17,820 nt of DNA from Catenibacterium mitsuoka_A (GCF_964259225.1 NZ_CAXVKN010000052.1), one strand, 5' to 3'. Shown: positions 5,689 through 13,212, counted from the stretch's first letter. Program-made: numbers and translations. Notes: generated by a model from the sequence alone, not told the origin.

Positions 5689-5712
5689 AACGAGACTACA
5701 TTGAATCTCGTT
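5684..5712 (-). terminator. Rho-independent terminator of the lipase-GyrI-cupin operon
   Basis: AACGAGA (5689-5695) pairs with TCTCGTT (5706-5712) around a 10-base loop. On the minus strand the stem is followed by T7 and ATA. The IS66 target duplication overlaps this T-tract. Because the duplication restored it, the terminator should still work. Confidence 0.75.
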
Positions 5713-5728
5713 CTAGGTAATACATACA

Positions 5729-6373
5729 TTATTCTAATGTAAGAAGTAATGCCATCTTGAAACGTTTAGATGCTTTGACTGCATGCATGCCACCCTTCGC
5801 AAAACAGAAGTTCTCTCCTGCTTTAATGACATGGTCTTTACCCTCATAACTGATGATACCTTCACCATCTAATGCGAAGATGATAGCTTCTCCTGGTGCT
5901 GCATGTTCAGTAAGTCCAGTTCCTTCATCAAATGCCATTACTACAAATTTCATCTTATCATTATGTACAATATCCATATTGATAATCTTACCTTCTGAAT
6001 AAGGTAATAGTTCTGCAAGTTTAAATACTTCTCCTGGTTTAATCATTTCGTTCATAATATCTGTCCTCCTAATCATTGCTTCTGTATATATGACACCATC
6101 TTTAGTTCTTATACCTATTGGGGTATCAGTGAATGTAATAAAACTTTCCTTTTCTTTAACTACTTTAGTATAGCCATTATTTCCATAGACTTCCAACTGA
6201 CCTTTCAAGACATAAATCATCTTATAATAAGGATAGATTTCTGCACTTATATCTGTATTTCTTGCGAGTGAGAAATAAGTGAGTGTATCATTTACTGCTT
6301 TAGAAGTCGTACAGCCTGGTATTGGCTGATTATCCTTTGTGATAGAGAAGACTTCTCCTATTTTTTCATTCAT
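5729..6373 (-). CDS. Double-cupin domain protein
   Basis: A 214-residue bicupin, probably cytosolic. The first domain (about residues 25-100) contains Y-Y-K-M-I-Y-V-L-K-G-Q-L-E-V-Y-G and lacks an obvious metal-binding histidine set. The second (about 135-212) has the fuller pattern, with H157 and E162 in T-E-H-A-A-P-G-E-A-I-I-F-A-L-D-G-E-G, a turn at Y-E-G, and H197 in F-A-K-G-G-M-H-A-V. This suggests one degenerate and one metal-binding cupin. I chose the ATG at 6373 because AAGGAG precedes it by 7 bases; a longer open frame upstream overlaps the GyrI-like gene and is not needed. The start overlaps the preceding gene by 8 bp, so the two are probably translated in a coupled way. Substrate unknown; relatives include small-molecule sensors and isomerases. 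Confidence 0.82.
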   Translation of the reverse strand: MNEKIGEVFSITKDNQPIPGCTTSKAVNDTLTYFSLARNTDISAEIYPYYKMIYVLKGQLEVYGNNGYTKVVKEKESFITFTDTPIGIRTKDGVIYTEAMIRRTDIMNEMIKPGEVFKLAELLPYSEGKIINMDIVHNDKMKFVVMAFDEGTGLTEHAAPGEAIIFALDGEGIISYEGKDHVIKAGENFCFAKGGMHAVKASKRFKMALLLTLE

Positions 6374-7007
6374 GTCTAACTCCTTTCTTGATGGGATGTC
6401 TAATAACTGTTTTCCATTTTTCTGGTGCGACTCTTCTTGCATCAGAAAGATATATTTCATGATGTAATCTTTCTTTTGAAAGATCATTGATATATCCATT
6501 TTCTTCTAGATATTTATCCATAAGTGCAACAGAAACTGGTTCATCATCAAAAGGACCAATATGCATCATCTGTACACATAATCCCTCCTCTATAGTAAGA
6601 AATTCTGCACAAGAACAATCCATCTTTTTCTTAATAGAAGCAGTTTCTACTGCCCATTCAAAATCTTTTTTAGTAATAAAATCTGGTAAACGAATGACAG
6701 AAATCCAGTTAAAAGTAGATTTATTGTCATAATCTCCTTCAATACCATCCTGCCACCAGAAACCTTCTAGTGGAGGAACCACATATTCAAAGAATCCTTC
6801 TATCTTATAATTTGTTTTATAGCTCATCTTAAGTGTATAAGCGACTGCATATAGTACACTAATAGCCTTCTGATAAGCCCCACCTTCCTCATTTGGATCT
6901 CCTTGTCCTCTTACCGCAATATAGTTAGCACGAAGGATAGTGACTATCATAGGTTTATTTTTAGGCATGTAGAATTCTTTATATTCTTTCTTAAAATCAA
7001 AAGCCAT
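6366..7007 (-). CDS. GyrI-like small-molecule-binding domain protein
   Basis: A 213-residue cytosolic protein with the GyrI-like (SOUL/BmrR-effector-like) ligand-binding fold. It is recognised from the N-terminal M-A-F-D-F-K-K-E-Y-K-E-F-Y, I-A-V-R-G-Q-G-D-P-N-E-E-G-G, F-F-E-Y-V-V-P-P-L-E-G-F-W-W-Q, V-Q-M-M-H-I-G-P-F-D-D-E-P and H-H-E-I-Y-L-S-D-A-R-R. There is no DNA-binding domain, unlike MerR/AraC regulators that carry this fold. The tryptophan/aromatic-rich P-P-L-E-G-F-W-W segment is typical of the stand-alone subgroup, some members of which are reported to hydrolyse or bind small molecules. The start has a strong AGGAGGTAA site. The gene lies 15 bases after the hydrolase gene and overlaps the cupin gene, so the three form one operon. 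The ligand is unknown. Confidence 0.85.
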   Translation of the reverse strand: MAFDFKKEYKEFYMPKNKPMIVTILRANYIAVRGQGDPNEEGGAYQKAISVLYAVAYTLKMSYKTNYKIEGFFEYVVPPLEGFWWQDGIEGDYDNKSTFNWISVIRLPDFITKKDFEWAVETASIKKKMDCSCAEFLTIEEGLCVQMMHIGPFDDEPVSVALMDKYLEENGYINDLSKERLHHEIYLSDARRVAPEKWKTVIRHPIKKGVRHE

Positions 7008-7022
7008 ATATTACCTCCTGTA

Positions 7023-7925
7023 TTAATTAGCATAGAAAAAGTCTAGGACATCTTTATATACTATTTCTTTATTTGTTTCATTGAGTAGTTCATGTCTTTT
7101 ATCTTTGTACAGTTTACTCTTGATATTTACATAGCCTACTTCTTTCAAAAACTCTTCTAATTCATTAAACTTCTGTTTTCCTTGGATGACTGGATCATCA
7201 ACACCTGCAATTAAGAATATAGGCAAAGAACTGTTTTGTGGATTCCAATCTTCTTTGATGAAAGCTGATTTTAATAGCTGGAAAAGATTCATAAAGCCAC
7301 TTGTAGTAAAAGTAAACCCACATAGAGGATCGGTGTTATATTCATACACAGTCTGTAAGTTAGAACAGATCCATTCATTTTTAGTTTTATAGCCTTTGTT
7401 GTAGTATCCTACAGATAATCTATTTAGAATCTTATTGGGTTTATGTTCTTTATAAAATAATCCAGTAAATTTTCCTGCAAATAATGCTAGATCAACAAGT
7501 TTATTTTCTGTAGGTGGACCACACAATACAATCTTTTCAATATGCATTTCATATTTCTTTAGGTAGTTTCTAGAAACCAATGTACCCATACTATGACTAA
7601 ATATAGAAATATTTAATGTAGGATATCTGTATTTCAAATATTCTGTAACTAGATAAGCATCATCTACAATATATGTTATATCGTTTGTATAGAAATATCC
7701 TAAATGTGATGTGTCTTTTATACTTGCACCATGTCCACGATGATCATGAATAGCACAAACATAGCCTTGTTGTGATAAATAGTTCATAAAGTCATAATAG
7801 CGTTCTTTATGTTCAGACATCCCATGTATTAACTGAATAATACCGATAGGTTCTCCTTCTGGTTCAATAATAGCGAGTTCTAGGGGTAATTGATCTCTTT
7901 TTGATAAGAGTGTTTCAATAATCAT
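7023..7925 (-). CDS. Alpha/beta hydrolase, monoacylglycerol lipase/lysophospholipase type
   Basis: A 300-residue serine hydrolase with no signal peptide. The oxyanion region Q-L-I-H-G-M-S-E-H-K-E-R-Y (31-43) and the D-H-R-G-H-G-A-S segment (61-68) are signatures of the PldB/monoglyceride-lipase family. The nucleophile is S112 in S-H-S-M-G (110-114), where the first residue is S rather than the usual G. The acid is D243 or D244 in A-G-V-D-D-P-V, and the base is H278 in K-D-K-R-H-E-L-L-N-E. The length is typical. AGGT lies 9 bases before the ATG. It is the first gene of the operon with the GyrI-like and cupin genes. Hydrolysis of monoacylglycerols, lysophospholipids or other carboxylic esters is inferred from the family. 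Confidence 0.88.
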   Translation of the reverse strand: MIIETLLSKRDQLPLELAIIEPEGEPIGIIQLIHGMSEHKERYYDFMNYLSQQGYVCAIHDHRGHGASIKDTSHLGYFYTNDITYIVDDAYLVTEYLKYRYPTLNISIFSHSMGTLVSRNYLKKYEMHIEKIVLCGPPTENKLVDLALFAGKFTGLFYKEHKPNKILNRLSVGYYNKGYKTKNEWICSNLQTVYEYNTDPLCGFTFTTSGFMNLFQLLKSAFIKEDWNPQNSSLPIFLIAGVDDPVIQGKQKFNELEEFLKEVGYVNIKSKLYKDKRHELLNETNKEIVYKDVLDFFYAN

Positions 7926-8002
7926 ATGTATTTACCTCGTTTCAAGTATATTTTTTGTACAATTTAATACTACAGAATCATTATGAACTTTATATGATGT
8001 AT

Positions 8003-8707
8003 CTAAATATGAAGAGTCATTCTTATTATTCCTAAAATAAGCAAATGTACTGGATAGAAGAAATAGTTGAATAACTTATTTTGTCTCCCTCTTTCTCCGT
8101 TATAAGTGAGATTCAAACCAAATCCAAGTAATGCCCAAGGTTCCTTAAACATTGACACATAACAAAATGGTATAGAATAGATATATTTATCATGAAATAG
8201 ATACATGAAATAGCCAATAAGTACAGCATGATGTTCATAATCTAATCCTAGATTCATAGCTACAAAACACATAACTGCGACAATGAGGATGGATACAAAA
8301 TACCATAATGGTTTATTCAGTTTCTTTTTTAATACATCTATCACCCATATAATGGCAAGTACAAATGACAGTGTAAACATGATATTGTTCCAGTTGGGTT
8401 CAAAGAACACAGCCGATGTACACATATCAAATGGGACTTCAGAGATGATACCAAATAGAAGAAGAGTTCCTAAATATTTCCATTTGTTTCTCGTATGGAA
8501 GTACCCTTCTATGAGAAGAAAGATAAATATAGGGAAAGCGATTCTTCCTAAAATATCAAATAAATCACTTATTCTATTAAACAATCCACCATCTAGATTA
8601 GGATAGATAATAGCTTTATTGAAATGATCAATCAGCATTGAGGCAAATGCGATATATTTTAATTTTGCACCTGAGAATATCTTGATTCTCTCTTTTATAT
8701 TATTCAT
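8003..8707 (-). CDS. TraX family integral membrane protein
   Basis: A 234-residue polytopic membrane protein with about seven or eight hydrophobic segments. The start L-K-Y-I-A-F-A-S-M-L-I-D-H-F-N-K-A (about residues 16-32), the L-G-R-I-A-F-P-I-F-I-F-L-L-I-E-G-Y segment, the L-L-F-G-I-I-S-E-V-P-F-D motif and the C-terminal F-N-Y-F-F-Y-P-V-H-L-L-I-L are typical of the TraX family. Plasmid F TraX acetylates pilin; chromosomal Bacillota members have no proven function. No other conjugation gene is present. I start at the ATG at 8707: GAAAGG lies 10 bases before it, whereas the upstream ATG at 8716 directly abuts that site. The acidic/histidine pair in I-D-H and the E-V-P-F-D motif could be catalytic (inference). 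Confidence 0.85.
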   Translation of the reverse strand: MNNIKERIKIFSGAKLKYIAFASMLIDHFNKAIIYPNLDGGLFNRISDLFDILGRIAFPIFIFLLIEGYFHTRNKWKYLGTLLLFGIISEVPFDMCTSAVFFEPNWNNIMFTLSFVLAIIWVIDVLKKKLNKPLWYFVSILIVAVMCFVAMNLGLDYEHHAVLIGYFMYLFHDKYIYSIPFCYVSMFKEPWALLGFGLNLTYNGERGRQNKLFNYFFYPVHLLILGIIRMTLHI

Positions 8708-8728
8708 ATGTCTCATCCTTTCAAATCT

Positions 8729-8756
8729 ATTATACCATAAAAGGCTGATTCACAAA
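8729..8756 (-). promoter_or_regulatory. Promoter of the TraX-like gene
   Basis: On the minus strand an extended -10 TGGTATAAT (TATAAT at 8729-8734) lies about 20 bases before the ribosome binding site. A TTGTGA about 15 bases further upstream could be a weak -35 and falls inside the hairpin at 8741-8768, so hairpin and promoter overlap. Confidence 0.5.
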
Positions 8757-8846
8757 GGAATCAGCCTTGGTAATTACTGTGATATGTTTTTTTAGAATAA
8801 AATCTCCCATTTCATTTATAAGATCCTCTGCTTTTATATTATAGCA
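8735..8846 (-). promoter_or_regulatory. Possible attenuator-type leader or small RNA upstream of the TraX-like gene
   Basis: An extended -10 TGCTATAAT (8838-8846, minus strand) would start a transcript near 8831. A GAGGATC site is then followed by an ATG (8815) opening a seven-codon frame, M-K-W-E-I-L-F, and a stop (8792-8794). The transcript then meets the terminator-like hairpin at 8741-8768. Short leader peptide plus terminator ahead of a gene is an attenuator layout. Alternatively the unit encodes a small RNA of about 95 nt. All elements are seen in the sequence; the function is inference. Confidence 0.3.
8737..8768 (-). terminator. Rho-independent terminator hairpin before the TraX-like gene
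   Basis: AAGGCTGATTC (8741-8751) pairs perfectly with GAATCAGCCTT (8758-8768) around a 6-base loop. A T-run follows on the minus strand only. Confidence 0.65.
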
Positions 8847-9065
8847 TATCAGAAAAAGCCATACATTCAGCATCTTATATGGAACTCTTATTATACTATA
8901 AAAAAGTGAAATTCATCTAACTTCATGACATAAAAGGATGATTCACAATTGTGTGAGGTAACATCTGTATTTATAAGAATAGTCAGATTAAATATAACCA
9001 TCTTGATAAGTGACTGAATATAACATATTTCTTTGTATTAGTATGGTATCCCCTAAGTATTTCTT
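8847..9065. other. AT-rich intergenic stretch, no gene recognised
   Basis: Between the TraX leader and the iadA terminator I see no supported coding frame, RNA gene or repeat on either strand. Confidence 0.5.
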
Positions 9066-9110
9066 AAAAATAAAAAGGGTCTGAATGACATTTATCAAAA
9101 TCAGAACCTT
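9066..9110 (-). terminator. Rho-independent terminator of iadA
   Basis: On the minus strand AAGGTTCTGA pairs with TCAGACCCTT with one mismatch around a loop of about 16 bases, followed by TTTTTATTTTT. It begins about 10 bases after the iadA stop codon. Confidence 0.65.
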
Positions 9111-9119
9111 TATTTAGTA

Positions 9120-10184
9120 TTAATCTTTCTGTGTGATGATATGCTTGATTTCATCATCTTTCCAGATAACTAAATCACAATCAAAGCCTTCTTTAATGAC
9201 TCCTGTATTTTTTAAACCTAATACTTGAGCAACGTTTTGAGTAAAGAATGGTAAAGCTTTTTCATATCCTAATGCATTCTTTAGAGAAATAAATTCTTTC
9301 TTTAAGTTAGAGACTGGTGTAATACCAATTTCTTTGATAGATCCATCTTCATTATATGTAGACCATGAGCCTTGTGCATCACTAGAAATAGTGACTTTAG
9401 AAGTATCCTTAAACTGTTTAATGAATTCTAAAGTCTTACCATCCCCTTCACATGTTAAGTCAACTGTACCACCCATTTCAGCAAACTTAAGTGCATCTTT
9501 AAATAGGTGTGGATTACGACTACAGTGTGTAGGCTGGAATAAAGAAACTGGAATATCAGCTCTTTCTAATGCATGAAATACAGGAGTTAATCCTTGTTTT
9601 TCATCACCCATATGAAGTGTTAAATTAGCCTGTTTTCCAGCAATAAGACTTGCTGTACGGATTTGAGAAGCTAAACGAATAAGTTCATCATCAGTGATAT
9701 GGCTTGATCTATGATCACTTAAAGCAAGCTTAACACCTAGAATACTATCAATAAATACAATATCATCTTCTACTGAATCAGTGAGCGTATATGTAGGATA
9801 TGTATAACTTCCTGTTAGAATATAGGTATGGACACCTTTTTGAGTCAATTCTTTTGCTTTAGCGAATAATTCTTTTGTGTTTCTTGTATAGCCATCTGTA
9901 CCTAATAATCCAATCACAGTAGTAATACCTGCATCTAGTATTTCATTGACTTCAATAGGTCTAGCACGAGAAATAAAGCCTGCTTCTCCCCCGCCACCAG
10001 TAATATGAACATGACGATCAATAAGACCTGGTGTAAGGACACAACCTGTACCATCAATTGTTTCAATAGAATAAGGATATGTGATATGATCATCTATCTT
10101 TTCTATTTTAGAATCTGAAATCAATACATCTTTAACACCTAAATCTTCTGGTGCATAAACTTGAATGTTTTTAATTAGTTTCAT
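9120..10184 (-). CDS. iadA: Isoaspartyl dipeptidase (beta-aspartyl-peptidase)
   Basis: A 354-residue binuclear metallohydrolase of the amidohydrolase superfamily that cleaves beta-aspartyl (isoaspartyl) dipeptides left by damaged protein turnover. Ligands align with E. coli IadA: H58 and H60 in D-R-H-V-H, the carboxylated lysine K152 in V-K-L-A-L-S-D-H-R-S-S, H191 in L-T-L-H-M-G-D, H220 in P-T-H-C-S-R-N, and the catalytic D269 in I-S-S-D-A-Q-G-S. The family-specific G-G-G-G-E-A-G-F (63-70) is also present. The N-terminal and C-terminal parts (G-F-D-C-D-L-V-I-W) form the usual small beta domain. Length is slightly short of the E. coli enzyme (about 390). TGAGGTG precedes the ATG. With its own promoter and terminator it appears to be a single-gene unit. 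Confidence 0.93.
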   Translation of the reverse strand: MKLIKNIQVYAPEDLGVKDVLISDSKIEKIDDHITYPYSIETIDGTGCVLTPGLIDRHVHITGGGGEAGFISRARPIEVNEILDAGITTVIGLLGTDGYTRNTKELFAKAKELTQKGVHTYILTGSYTYPTYTLTDSVEDDIVFIDSILGVKLALSDHRSSHITDDELIRLASQIRTASLIAGKQANLTLHMGDEKQGLTPVFHALERADIPVSLFQPTHCSRNPHLFKDALKFAEMGGTVDLTCEGDGKTLEFIKQFKDTSKVTISSDAQGSWSTYNEDGSIKEIGITPVSNLKKEFISLKNALGYEKALPFFTQNVAQVLGLKNTGVIKEGFDCDLVIWKDDEIKHIITQKD

Positions 10185-10202
10185 ATTTTCACCTCAATGA
10201 GT

Positions 10203-10232
10203 ATTATATAGTATATGAGTTGGTCATGTCAT
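10203..10232 (-). promoter_or_regulatory. Promoter of iadA
   Basis: On the minus strand ATGACA (10227-10232) and a perfect TATAAT (10203-10208) are separated by 18 bases. The -10 box is about 18 bases before the start codon. Confidence 0.65.
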
Positions 10233-10264
10233 GGAAATTAGTTATAAAGTGTAAAAACACTTAT

Positions 10265-10426
10265 CAGAAACGGTAGGTGCTCTAAAAAGAAATAGTCCTA
10301 CATATTTTAGTTCTGACTTGAACAATGAACCATCTCAAGAAGTAACATTACTTATAAGTATTGCAACTGATATGTATTTTGTGAAAATAAGAATTATATA
10401 TATCAGACAAAAACTAGTATAAGCAT
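10265..10426 (-). pseudogene. Decayed copy of the 76-residue membrane protein gene at 13232-13462
   Basis: Read on the minus strand from about 10409, it gives C-L-I-Y-I-I-L-I-F-T-K-Y-I-S-V-A, then I-L-I-S-N-V-T-S, a TGA, then D-G-S-L-F-K-S-E-L-K-Y-V-G-L-F-L. This aligns residue by residue with C-L-I-S-A-I-L-V-S-T-K-Y-I-S-V-A ... L-F-K-K-G-L-E-Y-V-G-P-F-L of the intact gene. A 20-base stretch (10363-10382) is identical to 13386-13405. The copy has an in-frame stop, a broken start region, and lacks the second membrane helix: its sequence jumps from the G-x-F-L codons to the terminator hairpin (about 10257-10280, CACTTATC...GGTAGGTG), itself a relative of the hairpin at 13191-13212. It is therefore a degenerate, internally deleted paralogue in the same orientation. 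Confidence 0.78.
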
Positions 10427-10703
10427 TAATAATTTAAGTTCCTGACTATTGAAACTTGATTCAATAATAATAATCAGTTTACTCGTTAGCAATTATTTCT
10501 CTTCTTTTATAACTAAGAATAACTTACACTATAGAGCATATCTTTTTTTCAAAGTTTCAACTTTTTAGTTTTTAATGCAATTTCCATAGTACTCAAATTT
10601 AACAAGACAAAAATTAATAGAAGATCTTAAAAATAACACTGCTGCTTCCTTCCAAAATATAAGAGATTAAGTATTGCAAGAAGAACATTGTCTTTGTGTA
10701 TTT
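10427..10703. other. AT-rich stretch after the 403-residue gene, no gene recognised
   Basis: No convincing frame, hairpin terminator or repeat is visible on either strand. Short open stretches on the minus strand have no start signals and resemble decayed sequence, consistent with the pseudogene next to it. Confidence 0.45.
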
Positions 10704-11915
10704 TTAATTTATAACCAAAAGAATCTCTTTATCATCAAAACAGATTTCTTCAGTATGGTTATAAATCTGAATCATATCATCCATTTTATCAACAAATACA
10801 TGTGTACCTGAATTACTTAATGATGCAAATTGATGAGCAGCATCCATCTTCATTTCTTTTGCAGTTTTCTTTAACTGGCTTCCACTCTCCTGAAGCAATT
10901 CGTCTACAGGTCCTTCGCTAATAAATGGTATGCTACCAATCATTTTACCAACTGCTTTTCCTGCCATACCTAAACCATTGACAACATTTGCTTCAACAGA
11001 ATTATCTCCAAGCTTTTCAATATAGAGTGAACTTTCATTAAATAGATTTCTATACTTGCTTGATAGGTCAGTAATCGCATCTCTAATGCTTGCAATATAC
11101 TCTTCTTTATAATTGCCACCGAGCATAATTTCCATCATAGATGATAAAGAATATGTATATAAAGCAAGTCTATAATACTTAAACTTTTTCTCTAAGTCAG
11201 ATAAAGCTTCTTTGACTTGTGCCTGCCCAACTAATAGTTTCTTTGAAGAAAGAAATTCTGTAATCTGTTTTTGATGTGAAAGCATATGACTTCTTGCAGT
11301 TCTCTTAATATCCATAACCATCTTAAGACTATTTGAAACATACATTTCATTATCCCAGTTGTACTTATAATTAGTTAGAATTTCATTAACTGTTTCAAGA
11401 TCACCTTCAATATCTGCTTCATCTTTGAACTCCATAAATGACAATATCTCTTTCTGTGTTTTCACAATCTCTCCAAGTTCTTTCTCAATAGAGTATAAAG
11501 CGACTGCCATCATCATAGTGGCAGGATCTATTGGAACTACAGCTTGAGATGTAGCAGAAAGAGGACCCGCTTCAGCTAATTTAGCCATTTTAGATTTTCC
11601 TACCTGTGTCTTCATAGCCCCCCAGGCAGTTCCATCCTTAGCCATTTTTAAGGTATCTCCAGTTGCTTGATTTGCGATTCTATACAATTTATCAGTTGAA
11701 AAAGTAGTAGTTGTCGTAACTGTATGCAGTGCAGGAATAAGTGAAGAAACACCTGCACCTAAAGATGATAGTTTCCCAATAGGAACACTTATAGTTTTCT
11801 TGTTTTCAAGAGATGATCTTGCATCTAATAGAAGTTCTTCTGTTACTTCAGATATACTTCCTGATTCTTCTCTTACTTTAATTTCATCGTTATTTGTTTT
11901 TATAGTATTTTCCAT
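10704..11915 (-). CDS. Uncharacterised 403-residue helical protein, last gene of a three-gene operon
   Basis: Family not assigned to a function; I recall similar uncharacterised proteins in other Bacillota, but this cannot be checked here. Visible layout: a charged N-terminus (1-40); a small-residue/hydrophobic stretch with I-G-K-L-S-S-L-G-A-G-V and a T-V-T-T-T-T-T-F run (47-72); V-V-P-I-D-P-A-T-M-M-M-A-V-A-L-Y-S-I-E-K-E-L (about 126-147), amphipathic to hydrophobic; a long helical, probably coiled-coil region (about 148-300) rich in K/E/L; a glycine-rich G-L-G-M-A-G-K-A-V-G-K-M-I-G-S segment (about 317-331); and a C-terminal M-D-D-M-I-Q-I-Y-N-H-T-E-E-I-C-F. No signal peptide or catalytic motif is visible. 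TGAGGTAA precedes the ATG. The mix of long helices and glycine-rich hydrophobic segments could fit membrane association, but this is speculative. Confidence 0.8.
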   Translation of the reverse strand: MENTIKTNNDEIKVREESGSISEVTEELLLDARSSLENKKTISVPIGKLSSLGAGVSSLIPALHTVTTTTTFSTDKLYRIANQATGDTLKMAKDGTAWGAMKTQVGKSKMAKLAEAGPLSATSQAVVPIDPATMMMAVALYSIEKELGEIVKTQKEILSFMEFKDEADIEGDLETVNEILTNYKYNWDNEMYVSNSLKMVMDIKRTARSHMLSHQKQITEFLSSKKLLVGQAQVKEALSDLEKKFKYYRLALYTYSLSSMMEIMLGGNYKEEYIASIRDAITDLSSKYRNLFNESSLYIEKLGDNSVEANVVNGLGMAGKAVGKMIGSIPFISEGPVDELLQESGSQLKKTAKEMKMDAAHQFASLSNSGTHVFVDKMDDMIQIYNHTEEICFDDKEILLVIN

Positions 11916-11960
11916 AATATTACCTCATCATTCTTCTATAACATTGCACTTGATGTGTTA

Positions 11961-12497
11961 CTATTTAAATTTTAAATCATATGATGATGGACTATCAATA
12001 CTTATAGTACAAAAGCGATAAGATTCTCTTTTTGAATATGCATCATTTCCAATAAGATAACCATTTTGTGTACAATGCGTAAACTTCTTGCATGATTTTT
12101 TCAACATTGTATAAAGGTGTTTAGACGTCTCATTTTCATACCATATTGTACTGATTTCTGTTGGAAATAAAGCTTGATTCTCATAGTGTCCACCTATATC
12201 AATCAAAATAGAAGCCTTATTGAGTTCCTGATCTATGAAAAATATGTTATCTAAGCAAAACTTATTTTTCCTTTTTATAGGTGTAGTACCACTTAAACAT
12301 ACAAGCCATTGATTATTAATATGATTGCCTCTTAAATTAATACCAAAATGTGGTTCTTTTGTAATATCAGATATTTCTATCAAGTCATCCATACGACCAC
12401 ACTTGAAATACTGTATTTCATTATTCTGTTGAAAATCATTAAAAATAGAGATTAAGTCTTCTTTTGTCGCAAACATTCTAAAGCTTCTTGTTGTCAT
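11961..12497 (-). CDS. Uncharacterised 178-residue protein, second gene of a three-gene operon
   Basis: Not recognised. It begins M-T-T-R-S-F-R-M-F-A-T-K-E-D-L, followed by alternating strands and loops suggesting an alpha/beta globular protein: G-I-N-L-R-G-N-H, W-L-V-C-L-S-G-T-T, and S-I-L-I-D-I-G-G-H. The C-terminal part has F-P-T-E-I-S-T-I-W-Y-E-N-E-T-S-K-H-L-Y, then Y-R-F-C-T-I-S-I. No membrane segment or catalytic signature is visible. I chose the ATG at 12497 because AGAGGTG lies 8 bases before it; an upstream ATG at 12521 is within 6 bases of the previous gene and has no good site. It sits about 27 bases after the 209-residue gene and 45 bases before the 403-residue gene, on the same strand, so all three are probably co-transcribed. 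Confidence 0.72.
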   Translation of the reverse strand: MTTRSFRMFATKEDLISIFNDFQQNNEIQYFKCGRMDDLIEISDITKEPHFGINLRGNHINNQWLVCLSGTTPIKRKNKFCLDNIFFIDQELNKASILIDIGGHYENQALFPTEISTIWYENETSKHLYTMLKKSCKKFTHCTQNGYLIGNDAYSKRESYRFCTISIDSPSSYDLKFK

Positions 12498-12524
12498 AAT
12501 ATGATCACCTCTGATATTCATACA

Positions 12525-13154
12525 TCATTCTTCTAAATTTTCAAAATATTCTAACACTTCTTTATATTTATTTCTTGATCCTTTTTTACCAAATCTATTT
12601 TTAATCACTAATTTTGCTTTATTTAAATCATGATTGTTAAGATAAGCAGCTGCAATATATAAATACTGATTATCATCCCATATGATTCGTTTGTCTTTGT
12701 TTTCATAAAGTAATAAATAATCCTTCTCACTTATCAAATCATTAAATAGCGGTATTACGTTCTTTTCAAAAAAATCCAATAGTTGATCTTTTAGTGATTC
12801 ACAAGCGTCGATATCCATTAAATAGAAATTTCCAGATCTAGAATATATTTGTATTGGTTGTCTGATTGTAAATTGATCTAGCCATTTTGATGGAATGAGA
12901 TGACTTGCGTATTCTTTAGTAGTACCATTCACTGAAGGAATATAAATCTGCATATGAGGATATATATGTGCTAATGCACCTGAATGATATGAAGGGTTAG
13001 AGAAGAATACTATTTCTACTTTTTGAGTTACACCGTCTAGTTTTCTAATATATTTAAGGCTATTGCTTCTTCTAAGAAATCCATTTTCTACAAAATAGAA
13101 ATCTAATTCTGATATAAGTGAAATAATGACTTGTTTAATGTCTTTTTGTAACAT
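12525..13154 (-). CDS. Uncharacterised 209-residue protein, first gene of a three-gene operon
   Basis: Not recognised. It begins M-L-Q-K-D-I-K-Q-V-I-I-S-L-I-S-E-L-D-F-Y-F-V-E-N-G-F. A helical start leads into a strand-rich centre with K-V-E-I-V-F-F-S-N-P-S-Y and H-M-Q-I-Y-I-P. A helical end (about 140-209) includes Y-L-Y-I-A-A-A-Y-L-N-N-H-D-L-N-K-A-K-L, which resembles a single TPR-like helix pair. The general plan recalls small DUF4304-type proteins, but I cannot assign it. I chose the ATG at 13154 because AAGGGGAG lies 11 bases upstream; the longer frame would start at a GTG inside the terminator hairpin at 13191-13212. No clear promoter lies between that hairpin and the gene, so expression may depend on read-through from the 76-residue gene. 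Confidence 0.72.
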   Translation of the reverse strand: MLQKDIKQVIISLISELDFYFVENGFLRRSNSLKYIRKLDGVTQKVEIVFFSNPSYHSGALAHIYPHMQIYIPSVNGTTKEYASHLIPSKWLDQFTIRQPIQIYSRSGNFYLMDIDACESLKDQLLDFFEKNVIPLFNDLISEKDYLLLYENKDKRIIWDDNQYLYIAAAYLNNHDLNKAKLVIKNRFGKKGSRNKYKEVLEYFENLEE

Positions 13155-13187
13155 ACTATTTAATACTCCCCTTCTATTAATATTTAG

Positions 13188-13212
13188 AAACACCTATCAG
13201 ATACGATAGGTG
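13188..13212 (-). terminator. Terminator hairpin after the 76-residue membrane protein gene
   Basis: CACCTATC (13191-13198) pairs perfectly with GATAGGTG (13205-13212) around a 6-base loop. On the minus strand TTTCTAAAT follows, a weak T-tract, so termination may be partial. A degraded relative of this hairpin occurs at about 10257-10280. Confidence 0.55.

Noticed and set aside
8730..8873. 47-residue minus-strand open frame upstream of the TraX-like gene
   Set aside because: No ribosome binding site precedes its ATG, and its 3' end runs through a perfect terminator-like hairpin and the TraX promoter. The regulatory reading explains the bases better.
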